Of a stretch of DNA of 64,000 bases, positions 32,202 to 44,277 are shown piece after piece. Under the pieces are notes generated by a model. That model ran no database searches and had not been told where the DNA came from. It saw only the letters and a list, made by a program, of their open reading frames with translations. Origin of the DNA: Cheiracanthium punctorium (Eukaryota; Arthropoda; Arachnida; Araneae; Cheiracanthiidae); NCBI GenBank assembly GCA_038373885.1, contig JAWZYV010010279.1:310001-374000 (forward strand), in the 5' to 3' direction. The position numbers were made by a program, and so were the translations under genes. Within the stretch, counting starts at the first letter, position 1; every line of letters starts with the position of its first letter.

Positions 32202-32635
32202 TCTCAGCAACCACAGCAAATGCTTCGAGATTAGGCCAAATTTAGCTGCGAGTATTTATTACTTGGGTCTTTCTTTCTGCCAAAGATTATTTTAAGGTTA
32301 CATATGAAATTGAAGAATGCTTACAAGAAAGATGAAGCATATTGTTTTTTTATTATTCTTCTCATTGCATCAGTGATCCAATTCTTTTAAAGTTAAGTGA
32401 AAGAACTGCAATTTACCAGTATTATGGAAATTTAAGATTTTACTGATTAGTTTTTTTTCTGTCAGCTTCAGAACCTTATTTCGAGCCCTATTGTCAAGCA
32501 TATGTTTCATGTAATCTGGTATTTCATCTTAAGCAATTTTGCACAAACAAGCTTTGACTGTATTTATAAACAAGCATTTTCCAAGATTCAAATTGAAGAG
32601 GGTCACCTAAAAACTGTGTTGTACTACAACATATA

Positions 32636-32919
32636 CAGGGTGATGACTGCTAATTCATGGTACAAACTTTGAGGGATGGAACAGGACATTGTAACAATCC
32701 CATTTTTGTTGAGGAATATATAGTCGAAAGTGAAGCGTCAAAGCACAAACACAGGAAAGAACAAATTACGGAATGAAGTGAAGTGTCGACAATTTGAAGT
32801 TACAACAATCCCAAATATAAAGTTACAACATTCTACAACAGATAGTTTTTGAGATATGTGAGTTTAATGAATTTCTGCCCATAGAGCGTAATGCATTTAG
32901 AATCTTTTGGGTGGCCCTG
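32636..32919. mobile_element. Possible small mariner-type MITE
   Basis: TA-flanked ends CAGGGTGATG and GGCCACCCTG-like complement are short and only partly matched. Sequence around TTTGAGATATG(T/C)GAGTT is repeated just outside at 33019, suggesting a decayed tandem insertion. No coding sequence. Confidence 0.3.
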
Positions 32920-33309
32920 TAGATAAACTATCCAGTCGATTGGGACCAAAATGGTAGCTGCACAAGTAGATGTTACATCAATCCTAAAAATATATAGTTT
33001 GAACATTCTATGGGCAATATTTTTTGAGATATGCGAGTTACATGCATACGTACAGATGGCATGGAAAAACGGGTCAAAACAGACTCGCGGTCTGTCAAAA
33101 TGGGTTGCACACACATTTATGTGAACGTGCATGCTAGCGTATGATGAATATTCTTAAAATTAAACTTGCGGATAATTTTTTTCATCGAATTCTGACTCCC
33201 GAAATTTCTCTCTTTCACATTACTTCATTATACTCCGTACAAGGAAGTAAAAATGAAGTTAAGATTCATGGAACTTTCTGGAATATAGACTTGAACAATC
33301 ATTTAAGGA

Positions 33310-33375
33310 AAAAAAAAATCAAGTTAAGGAATATCATTTTTACTAAAATAATATTCCTTAACTTGATTTTTTTTT
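33310..33375. repeat. Hairpin with 25-bp arms
   Basis: The arm at 33310-33334 (core ATCAAGTTAAGGAATAT) is exactly complementary to 33351-33375. The spacer CATTTTTACTAAAATA is shared with the hairpin at 33410-33449. Confidence 0.75.
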
Positions 33376-33409
33376 AAAGATAATTTATTGATATTTTTTT
33401 TTTTTTTTT

Positions 33410-33449
33410 ATCAAGTAATATCATTTTTACTAAAATGATATTACTTGAT
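33410..33449. repeat. Perfect 40-bp hairpin, sister of the one at 33310
   Basis: Arms ATCAAGTAATATCATTTT and its exact complement are separated by TACT. It shares both ATCAAGT and ATCATTTTTACTAAAAT with the neighbouring hairpin, so the two probably derive from one palindrome. Confidence 0.8.
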
Positions 33450-33564
33450 GGTAAATAGTGATATTATTTGATAGTAATAATTGATAGTGTTGAATTCAGT
33501 TCAGATTTTTTTAAAGTAAAATTAGTTTTACAGACATTGAAAAGATGTATATTTGTTTAAAACA

Positions 33565-33940
33565 TTATTTAGTAAGTACAAGATGAAAGCCCCCCCCCCC
33601 AGGCCAGCCATTGTTGTTATATGAATAAAACATAAAATGCATTGTCCTCTTCAGAGGGGGAAATGCACAACCCCGAACCATAGGTTTCAGACTCACAGCC
33701 TGAGGTTTTGCTAAGGAAATGTGTTATAGTAATGACTGTATTCAGCAAAGATTAATATAAATGTATTAACAGTCATTACTATAACACATTTCCTTGGCAA
33801 AACCTGAGGCTGTGAGTCTGAAACCTATGGTTCGGGGTTGTGCATTTCCTCCTCTGAAGAGGACAATGCATTTTATGTTTTATTCATATAACAACAATGG
33901 CTGGCCTGGGGGGGCTTTCATCTTGTACTTACTAAATAAT
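33565..33940. mobile_element. 376-bp foldback element
   Basis: Near-identical inverted arms of about 165 bp run inwards from ATTATTTAGTAAGTAC. They differ mainly in the length of a C run (about 33590 against 33910) and a few bases near 33650 and 33713. The short spacer is near 33735-33770. There is no coding capacity and no obvious target duplication beyond the arms. Confidence 0.85.
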
Positions 33941-34755
33941 ATTTGACACATGTTTTCCTTTAAGTAACTTTAATTAGCGCTATGTAGCGTGTGTAACCAC
34001 TGTATTTTTGGTTGCTTTTGCATAAAATTTAACTATTCGTTTAAAAAAAAATATTTTAAAACAAGATTTTAGGTGATAAACTGTTTAATTTTAACACTTT
34101 CAAATAAAATTTAAAAGCATTTCAAATTTAGCCTAGTCAATCCGTGTTCAAAAATGCTGTTTTCATAACACAATTGCAGAAGTTTTTTTCTCAACTATTT
34201 TTTTATGTTTTTTGGGATGATGAATCCAAATTTCAAGTTTGCTGCCTTGTACGAGGTGGCTTCACTGCAAAAAATCTCAAAAGTTTTGTACTTTTTCAGT
34301 TTCTTTCTTATATCTCGAAAATGACCTCAGTTACAAAATTCAAGTAGATAAAATTTCCTACAAAATACACTGGTCATTTTTGATTTTATTTTATGAGTGG
34401 TATTGGAGCTAAAGCCCTTGCCTCCCAACCCTTGCAACTAAAAAAGTATAGATTATTATTAACAAAAATTCTTATGCCATGTAAAACTACATTGAATTTG
34501 CTGCAAGAAACATCTCTAACATTCAAATTTTTCTTGAAAGGGGGGCGGAGAAAATTGAAATTTACTAAAAATGTCTTCTATTCCTTAGAGCCAAAATGAA
34601 CCCTCCCACCCGTCTATCTCTCATCAGCACTATACTATCTAAGAAGTGTAGAAATGAATGGATGGCAGAGCATGTTTGATGAAAGTAATAAAAGTTCATA
34701 TTTACAATGTATTAGGTACAATACACTGAATAAAGTTACATATGAAAGAAAGAGC

Positions 34756-35160
34756 AAAAGTGAAAATAACATGTCATGAAGCTTTTCTAATAATAGACTA
34801 ATTTTTTTTAGCAATTTAAAAGAGATTAAACTTATGGAATTTTTTTATTTTTTTTACTTTAGCTATTAACCCCTTTTTAAATGCTTGATTAAAAATAATT
34901 TCTATTTTAAATACTGTAATTTATGAAAGAAACGCTGTGGCATTCACAAGTATAATAGTTAAAAAACAGTAAATGTGAAAATAACATGTCATGAAGCTTT
35001 TCTAATAATAGACTCGTTTTTTTAGCAATTTAAAAAACATTAAACTTATGGAATTTATTTATTTTTTTACTTTAGCTGCTAACCCTATTTTAATAAATGC
35101 TTGATTAAAAATAATTTCTATTTTAAATACTGTAATTTATGGAAGAACACTTCGGCATTT
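34756..35160 (+). repeat. Two tandem copies of a 215-bp unit
   Basis: GAAAATAACATGTCATGAAG starts both units (34762 and 34977). Each runs through CTTGATTAAAAATAATTTC to a segment resembling the ends of the 26350-27753 element (ACTGTAATTTATGAAAGAAA). It is a local duplication of part of that TIR family plus flank. Confidence 0.75.
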
Positions 35161-35164
35161 ACGA

Positions 35165-35440
35165 GTATCCGCTCTTATATTAAACGAGGAATGTTTGTGT
35201 GTGGGTGTGTATGTCCGAGCGATCTCGAAAACTGCTCTAAGGATTCTTTTTAAATTTCGTACCTGGGAGGTTTCTGGGCCCCTGAAACGATTGAGCTAGG
35301 TCACGTGATTGAAAAAACTCTAAAACGCTAAAAAATTTCGGAGGGTAGCGCCATCTATTGAGCGTTTGAAAAACACACTTGATGCAATCTTCCTAAAACG
35401 GACGCTCAAATAAGTTTGGGGCGGATTAAAATATACACGC
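35165..35440. other. GC-richer repeat-like segment, family unknown
   Basis: The sequence around TGTGTGTGGGTGTGTATG followed by CGATCTCGAAAACTGCTC and TTTTAAATTTCGTACC resembles a conserved stretch common in arthropod transposons. I cannot assign it. A CACGTG occurs within TCACGTGA at 35303-35310. No gene. Confidence 0.3.
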
Positions 35441-37705
35441 CATCGATATATAATAGTAAAAATTAATTTCGCCAAGAAACAAAATAAATGGAACTTGATA
35501 TCCAGTACACAGACAAATAAATATTTTAGTAACTAGATATATTACACCATTCAGCTACATAAATTTGTTTAGAATTAAAAAGTTATTTTTATTTCAAAAT
35601 ATCGTCCTGGCAACCAGCGAAAGAAAAAGAGAAAAGAATCTTCGTTGCCATCCCCGCAAGCACCTTGATGGAATATACGTAAATAATTTAATTATTTTTA
35701 ATTCATAGTTATTAATACAAAACTATTCGTAAATCTTATGTGAAAAATTGCCTGAATTTATTACAATTATCCTTTTGTAACAAACGTAAACTTAAATGTA
35801 TTTTCACGTATGTACTAAAACAATGAAGATTTTTCATGTATTTTATTGATCCATATGATGCAAATTTCGAAAGTGCATAAAAGTTTCAGCTTAGCCGAAT
35901 AATTTAAATGAAAATGACACCCTTTTCAGTCATTCACAGTAAGAAAAAAGATCCTGTGACGTAACATGAAAATTCCATTTTTTTAAAAATAACAGCACTA
36001 GGTTGAATTCTACTTTAACTGCCTTATTCCGCCAAGTTGACGATAAATATTTAAATATAGTTACCCTGACAATTTTTTTTTTTTTTAAAGGGACAACCGT
36101 TTATAATGAAATGATCTTTGAAACTCCGATGAAAAAATTTATAATGATACAATCGATTCCTAAATTGGGCTCGCAGCCGATATTCAAATTAATTTTGCAG
36201 GTGATCAGCCATCAGTTTAGTTTTCATTCACTGCAGTTGATGAGTTCAACTCATTTATTTTATCATCGTATGGACAACCTTTGAAAAGTTGCGGGCAGAA
36301 CTTTACGATAGTAGCGAAATCCTGGGCCTGACTTCAGGATGTTAGCGAAATCGCGGCCGTATAATTCGGATTTATATGGAAGTTTGAATGTTTTATATAG
36401 GTTTTATACAAGGTTTTGACTTGTTCTGCGGGCTGGTCCAAAAGCCATGGCAGGCCCCATCCGGCCGCAGGCTGGGAGTTGCCCATATGTGGAAGCAGTA
36501 AATTGGGAGGCTGAAATCTGGGTACTAAGATTTTTTCTAATAAATTTTCAATACTTATTTAGACATGGATTAGACTGTGTTGTTTTGTGTTGTGTACTAT
36601 CATTAAACTAAAGGATAAAGGCCTTTGTGGAGACAATTACAGCGGGCGATAGAATGTCTACACTCAGAATATTTAATATTTACCCACTTAAAATCAAATA
36701 ACTTCATATTCAATTTTTATTATACATCGAAATTCGAATTGTATAATCTGCAGAAACATTTTGTTTGGCATCAACATCCTCTATGGTGTTGATACTATGC
36801 TTAATGCATAGAAAACCATTTTATTTTTGAAAAAAAAGTTAAACTGAATAGTAATTTAGAAAAGCTATCTTAAGCGAATTGGAATCGTAAATTTTTCTCC
36901 AAAGCCTGAAAACCGTGACTTCAATGTAACGTCAATGTCACTTGCAATAGATAATTCTGACACTCAAATGATTAGCTTTGTTTATTCTCTTAAATGAAAT
37001 AGAGCTAAAAATACAAAAAAAAAAAAAAAAAACACTTAAAAATTAGGGAACGTGTGGATTATCAGATTTTTTTTTTTTTTCTTCTTTTTCTTTTTTTTTC
37101 ATAATTATGATAATTTTCAGGCTGATCGCACCAACGAACCGTGTAAATTTTAAGCTATTAAACAATACATTTTTGATCTGTTTGGATTAATGATGGTAGA
37201 AGTTTTATTTTGAGTGGTTGAACTGGAATTGTGACAGAGTCAGGGATCAGCGTAACTATATAGGAGCGATGTATTTTTGATTTATTCGAGGTTAGAAGTC
37301 CATTTTCTTCAGTCCATCTGTTTGTTCTATTATTGTAAACGTTCAAGTAGTTGTTAGGGTTATTATAAAAGAATGTTTTTGATCTATTCTGTTTTTGATT
37401 TCATGATTTCAAAGTGTCCTTTTGTACTAATAATTTAAATTGCATTACACTTTTTTTTTTTTTAAGCGTGAGTTTATAAAATAAAATTATGTTTAAAGCA
37501 TATTTATGTAAGATTATACTTTTATGGCATCTATATTTATGTATCTATAAGATTGAATTTACGTTTGTAGAATTTGTTTATGCAAGATGTATTTTCTTTG
37601 AATTAGAAAAAAATAAGTATTTTATGTTTGAATTGAAGCACTATAGAGAAATTTACAATTTCAATCGTAAAGAATTATTATCATAGATGTATTATAAAGA
37701 CGTAA

Positions 37706-38560
37706 ATGCATGAAAGTGTAGCTCAAAAAGGAGCTGTGGAAACATATGATCACCGGCAGCAGCACTTGGCCCAAATGTGTGAACGTGCAGTTCAAACACA
37801 AGCAGATGAAACAGATGATAGTATTTGGAAGGAGAACGACATAGAACAGCTAGACCTCGACAAATATATACTTCAGGTAAACAGTCTAAGTATCTACAAA
37901 GCTGCCACAAATGTGGGTACTTATTATCGTAGTTTAAAACTTTTTAACATGGATTGCATTCACCCTGGATCTTTGCATTTTTCTGAAGAGTAAAAGCAAA
38001 AATTAACCGAAACCATTTTGGGGACTGTAAGATTGATGTAGGACATTCCGATTTTCCTAATGAATGGGTGTGGTTGTTTCTTCGATATCACCCACATTTC
38101 AAAGAATTCGAAATTTGAAAGCATACTTTACAATGGCTTTGTTCACAGTATATGACGAGTGAAGCTATTAATGATTTTGGTGTGTACTGCTACGTTGCGA
38201 ACAGTGTATAACAGACTTGATGAATTTTTTTTATAAACTCATTCATCTGACAGTTCAACCAACTCAAATTCTTGATGCTGAATTTGAACGTCCTCAATAG
38301 GAGCAGATATATTTCTGAAGTAATGAAGACGCTGTTAGTGAATGCATAGCCCAAGATCTTCGCTGATCTGCTACAAAAGGAAAGGAGGCACCTTACGTTA
38401 AACTACTTTTTGCTCAATGCTGATGGCACCGACCATCTAATATTTAGCATCCCTCTTCAAAACAAAGTATATGCCATTGTAACATTGAATGCCGACCAAA
38501 GCTTACCTGATAATGCATGGGTGATCCGACAGCGATGAAAATCTTTGGCACCATAAAGAT
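37706..38560 (+). pseudogene. Degenerate protein-coding remnant, unrecognised
   Basis: The frame from ATG 37706 reads with normal amino-acid composition (ETYDHRQQHLAQMCERAVQT, then DSIWKENDIEQLDLDKYILQ) to a stop at 37991. The next block, in another frame, encodes NHFGDCKIDVGHSDFPNEWV then FLRYHPHFKEFEI. A third block near 38360-38540 encodes TLNYFLLNADGTDHLIFSIP then NKVYAIVTLNADQSLPDN. Stops and frameshifts separate the blocks. CAG/GTAAAC at 37875 could be a splice donor, so part could be a real exon. I read it as a decayed gene or transposon protein; no family recognised. Confidence 0.45.
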
Positions 38561-38768
38561 TATTGATACGTGCCAAGGCATTTACGTATTCATTATTTTA
38601 CACTTAAGGAGCCTTTAGATTCTGAGCATGGCTCGGTAACCTGGTACTAATAGTTAAAAAACAGTAAATGAGGCATTTACGATATTTAATGAAAAATTCT
38701 AAATATTATTTAGTATTAATTGTCTCAAAAGATGGCACCACCACAGATCACATACTTTTAAGAGGTGC

Positions 38769-41700
38769 CAGGGGCGGTTCCAGACTGTGGGATGATGACG
38801 AGGGACGTCTGAAGACTTCTTGAGGCCCTGGACCCTTATGCAAATGTAGGCCCAAAGAAGCAGATAACTAGGCAGGGTCTGATTATGATCAACAGGGGCC
38901 CTGGGCATTGATGAATTTGGGGCCTTCATCTATGAAATTTGTTAAATTTAGGCCCCGCACACTTTGAACAACTTAATAACTATTCAACCCACCCCCTCCA
39001 TAATCATTGTACTTTTATAAATTTCTATCTATCCTTCCCTACAAAAGTGCTTTTTGAAAAAAGAAAAAACAAAAACAGTAAAATTATATTTAAACCTCTT
39101 GTGTTCCAGCTCAATGTGCACCCCTCTTCCAGGGCCCGTTTATGACTGACAAGGGACGGGCATTGATGAATTTGGGGCCCCCATCTATGAAATTTGTTTT
39201 CTTTTTCATAAAATTTTGACATATAAAAGAATATTTCAGAACAAAATTTGAAAATGGGGGCCCTGGGCAAAGTCCCGATTTGCCCATGCGATAATAAGAC
39301 TCTGCCCTCTTCCGCTTGCGTCCCTGTGTGTATGTGGGGGGGGGGGGGGGGGGAAGGGGCAGGTCTCGCCAAACCCTAGCTTCGGCTGTGGCCCCAATTA
39401 GGAGCTCTTTTATTGAATTGTATAAACATGTATTCAACAAAAGCAATCCATAATAAAATTAATTTTTTATAGAAAATTCGTCTTTCCATTTCAGATAATT
39501 TTTTGAGAATGTGTGTGGAAATAACATTTGGCCATTAAAATTATTCGGATCATCACTTATTCAGGTTGAGTCGAGAATGAGACTAGTTTTTCCTTAAGAC
39601 CAAGGGCCTGGATCCGGGCTCAGCTTTGGCCTATCCCTTAAAACATTCTGGTCACTGATCAAAATGACAAATCATTCAGACATTCAAAAGAGTTATTATA
39701 GATATAAATTTTAATTTAAAAATGATGTGATGCTCCAAGAAAAAATGTGGGGAGGCTCATTTTAAAAAATCCTTTAATTTATTAATTTACCTAATTTGTA
39801 TTTCATAAAAATTTTGTGATTTAATTGTTGATTGTGAAAAAAAAAAAAAGTAATTTTTATCAACATGGCTTAAGCAAAAACTTAAGATTTTCGATTTACC
39901 ATATTCAATCATTTATGTGTAAACGACTGGAATTTTTTTAAATGTTTAACCTCTCCGTTTTTCAGTTTTTCGACCACTCAAAAAGACACCTTATGATTTT
40001 GATCAAAGTCAAATTTGTCAAAGTTATTCATGTTTTCTATTGATAGAGATTTATGTATATTTCTCTGTTATTACAGCATATGAAAGTCTACTTGGGTGAT
40101 CAAAAGGTTTGTTTTTAGCACTTTGCTTCAATTCCAACGCACGATCACAACGTAAAAATTTTGGGTGATTTTTTGGAAAAGAGCAAAACATCGCAAAATA
40201 ATTATTCCGTACTAAGGTTAGTCTTTTAAAAAACATGCATTTTTGGAACCTCTTCTAAAGAGAAGTCAGGGGTGCTGGAGATTCGAAAAAAATTATATAC
40301 ACATATATTTCTTAATATCTAGTCATATTTCTTAAAAGAAAAACTTCTTACACATAAAACCTTTTTATGGATAAATGAAATATACGTAATTCTTTTTACA
40401 AGTTGTACTATACATTGAGATTGAGGATAAACTTAGATCAGTTACTAACTTATAGGGAAAAAAAAATAAATTAAAAAAATCTTAAATATTGAAATTTTGT
40501 AAAATGTATCCCCTTTTGAAAAATGTTTCTGGGCAATTCCATGTTTAAGATTTTTTTTTTTTTTTTCTGAAAGTTCATAAAATTCACCGTTTATTTATTT
40601 CATTGTGCAGGGCAGTTTCTGAAAAATTATTCTTAATTTTTTCGAACCTCTTGTGAAATCACTGAAATCAGTTCATGTGTACCAAGATCGTGAGGCAGAT
40701 TTTGTTTCTTCGACATAGACTTTTAATGAGACTATAAGTCTATACAAATATCTTTTCAGAGTAGAGATTTATTGTAACAATAATTGTTATTGTAACGAGA
40801 TTAGGTTATTGATTAAGGCAAAGCTACACGAGGGATATATATCTGAAGGGGAGTATGGTTTAGGTGGAGAACTTTTTAAGGTGGTCTATAGCATAATCAC
40901 GTTACATCTGGAGAAAACCACCCAAAACTCTGGACCTTTAGATCAACAGCCACGCGGTAGGCCAGAACCGTAGACGCCATCTACCACTTTAGTGGTCTTA
41001 AGCACTCGGCCAACTGTTATTGTTTCAAATCAATTGGAGAATATTAAAAAAAATTATTTGAAATACGAAAAGTAAAAATGTTGTACACATAAAAATAAAT
41101 AAAGGTAAAAGATTAAAAATTAAACACTGATAAATTACTATAACTGTGGAAAATCTAAGTTGGACACCCCCATAATAAAGAAAGTTCTATTATAAAAAGT
41201 TAATTAGGCATAATAAGCATAAAATCTGGAAGGTAGATAATTTTTTTAATAAGCAACTTAAAATGACAGGGGGGCTATATTTATTTTTCTCCAAGTTTAT
41301 TTTTCATTCAAGTTTAGTTCCTTGTATCCGAAATGCCAAAATGGGCGACACTGAGCCTTAGTCTGGGTTTAAATGGAACATTTGTTTGGACTCCAAAGGT
41401 AGCAGACATTAACTAGAGTTCTACACCAGAAAGCAGATGCAAGAAGTGTATGCTTTTCAAAAACAAATCCACATGCTGTTCATTTGTCAAACGCATAATG
41501 GAACTGAAAAATGGCCTTTGGGGATGGCGGCAACTCTCTGGTAAACTAATAGCTTTCATGCCCGGAACACTAAGAATTTATAATAGTTCTTGACCCCTTA
41601 CTATACCCATCTTTAAACTTAAAAAGATATGCCACTACTAATTAATCGATTGGTGTTTCGTCAATGGAAAATCCCTGATTAGCGCTTATAGTTGAACATG

Positions 41701-43047
41701 CGATTTCCCTTAGAATTTTTTTGGACACTGAAAGGAAACATGAGTTTTCGGAGAGAAAAATGTATACAGGACACTGGGTTTTTGGCGCTAATGCATAGTA
41801 TATCATTCCATACTTAAATTTTGCAGAACTACTTGCTTCCAGATATTAATTTTCAAAGGGAAAAACAGTTTTTCCTATGGAACAAATTTCATATTTAAAA
41901 GCTTATAATCATGGAATGTGATGACAGGGTTGCGAAGGTATTTTTGTTTAAAAGCTTTCTTATGATTACCATAGCTCTTTCGAGTAGACGTAGTGCTAAA
42001 AATTCTCATTACTTTATTGAATTTCAAAATATATCACAGCGATCTGTCTAATGCAGGTTATCACTGAAATGTGCACATAAAACTTCAAGTCAGCTTCAAA
42101 CTTCCTAGCACATATTCATTCAAATTTCAATTAAGAAGTGTAGTGGCTAACAATGCCGGAAATTTTTTATTGTGTACAAAGTCGCTAATTAATCAGAATT
42201 ACTTTTTCAGATTTACAAATGCTGTATAAATATTAACACTAAAATAGCTTTAATAGTGTTTGATTATGTTTTTTTTTCCTTCTAAATTTTAACGCAGGCT
42301 GCCTTGGAGCCCATAGCCCATAGGGCAGCATACTGAGCTTGATGTGTAATACGGCCCTGTTTAGGTATGGTCCCCTTCCCTCGTGACCCCCCCCCTTCCT
42401 CTTGTATAAGTTTTCTGGTCTTGTAGTAGTTACGCTAGATTTGGATTCCATAAATTAATTATTTACAAACATAGGTGCTCCTTCGAGTGGTTTTGAAGAC
42501 GAGGAAGGCTATATGAAAGGGTGTGTGTGTAGGGGGGAACGGGTGGTATTGAATACGAGTGTAATGTATTACGCACACACAATTCACACATTTTTCTACA
42601 AACCATTTTATGATTTTGGGAGTTTTCTTTTATGTGGGTTTGGGGCAACTACCCCATCCACCCTCACCTTAATCAGGCTCGTTGTGACTCCCTCTTCCTT
42701 TGCCCTCCATATATGGACGGATATGGATGAACGCACATATTTACAAAACGGCTGCATATTTTTCTGCCAAGGAGCAACGTCTGAGCATGTAGAATATTGT
42801 GTGCATACTTTAGTGTTATAAAATAAACTAGTCCTCTTTAGAGACCAATGGTCTTCTAAAGAGCAATTCTCTTTCAGCAGCACAATCTGATATGCATGCA
42901 AGGCCTCTGAATTTTGGGCCCCTGTCCAAGCTCGGCTTGGGCCCTGTTTTTTTTTTTTTTTTTTTGGGGGGGGGGGGGTAGGCCCCTAAGTTGAAGACCA
43001 TTTGGGGAGTCATGACCCCCGTGACCCCCCCTCTGGAACCGCCATTG
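38769..43047. mobile_element. 4.3-kb hAT element without recognisable transposase
   Basis: AGAGGTGC is duplicated exactly at 38761-38768 and 43048-43055. The termini are CAGGGGCGGTTCCAGA and the complement of CAATGGCGGTTCCAGA. Eight-base duplications with CAG...GG termini identify a hAT element. The interior has GGGCCC-rich subterminal sequence, a tandem GGGCATTGATGAATTTGGGG segment (38902 and 39157), a SINE at 40890 and no intact transposase. It interrupts an older repeat whose halves resume on each side. Confidence 0.8.
40890..41013 (-). mobile_element. tRNA-Ser/Leu-like SINE, copy 1
   Basis: Minus-strand head GTTGGCCGAGTGCTTAAG (A-box-like), B-box-like GGTTCTGGCC and tail GTGGCTGTTGATCTAA...GAGTTTTGG are shared with 55072-55209. 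The head resembles class II tRNAs. No clear target duplication. Confidence 0.55.
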
Positions 43048-43231
43048 AGAGGTGCACAGGGTAACGAATCAGAATGAGAGCCTAGCCCCGTTAAAAAGTG
43101 GTTCGATTCAACGCTCTGGATGGGTACATAAATCCAGTGGATGTCCTCTCAATTCATTAAAAGGAAAAAAGAAGAAGTCTTTTATATCTACATTTTAGAA
43201 CTATAATTAAATTTTAATGAAGCTTTTAATA

Positions 43232-44043
43232 CAGTAGAACCTCGATCTATCGTTTTTCAAGGGGTGCATAATAAAAAACGATGCATGTGGGAAAACAAAG
43301 GATGCGGGTTAAAGTCAAAATACGAAGAAAATGGTATTTATGAATACACACACTGTATACAGTATACCAAAAATACTAAATTTGTTACCAAACTGTAAAA
43401 GAAACAAACTGAAGTTTTGTAGAAATTAAGGGATACTTATTTTTAAAAATCAGTCATTTTACGCTGGGTTTTTCATTAATATTTTAATTAAACAAAATTT
43501 TCAAGATTTACAATTTTTTTTTCTTTTTTTTATGTGTATTCATGTTTGTATGTAAAAGACATACAATTTCAAATACTGTTATTGAGTAGGATAAACTAGA
43601 CACTATTGCTGGCTCAGTCTCATCGGCATGAATATTATTTTCAGCTTCTTCGAAATTATTTTCATATTTTGCATCACATCTCTTCCATTCTTAGGCTGCC
43701 GCACGTTGCTACTTCTAAATCAATGGAAAAATAATCACTCCATTTCACACCATACACATCCTTGCTAGATGTAAGATCTCTTCACCTATACCATTATCAA
43801 CCCAAGATATCACACCAGGAAGTAATAAAATTTGTAAGCCATATTGATCCAATCGATCTTCAATTTCATTTCGGTCAGAAGAAACAGTTTACAACGATGA
43901 AGGCGGGAAAGCAAATTTTTGACGAATGATACATACGGGTTTTGTTAACGTTATTTGAATATGATTTGTGCAGGGACCCTAGAAATAAAACGATCAGTAC
44001 GTGAAAACGATGAATGCGGGAACGATAAATCGGGGTTCCACTG
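43232..44043 (-). mobile_element. Tigger/pogo-type element with transposase C-terminal relic
   Basis: TA-flanked termini read CAGTAGAACCTCGATCTATC and the complement of CAGTGGAACCCCGATTTATC. On the minus strand, near 43875-43680, broken frames encode LDQYGLQILLLPGVISW and WSDYFSIDLEVATCGSLR. These resemble the acidic C-terminal end of Tigger-type transposases (a vDxdvxTxGxLtdeei pattern). The DDE core is absent. Confidence 0.7.
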
Positions 44044-44194
44044 TATATGTATTTTGATGGGTTCAATTTTCTTAAAATATTGCAAAGCATGCTGTCCTCG
44101 ATTAACTGCACTCCTGTGTTCCAATGAACTTCCATTGTTCTTAAAATACTGAATCTCAACCATTTGGTTTTCTCCAGATGGAACGTGTATAAGT

Positions 44195-44277
44195 GTTAGA
44201 ACCCCTTAGAAAGTCCTCCGACCAAGGCATCCCTCATCTTAGGCAGATACCCCTCGCACAGTTTGCCTTAATCACAC
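44195..44277. repeat. Short dispersed repeat, copy 3
   Basis: This is the fullest copy of the GTTAGAACCCCTTAGAAAG repeat also seen at 22189 and 29701. It appears inserted within the older 43056-44801 repeat relative to the 26350-27753 copy. Confidence 0.5.
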
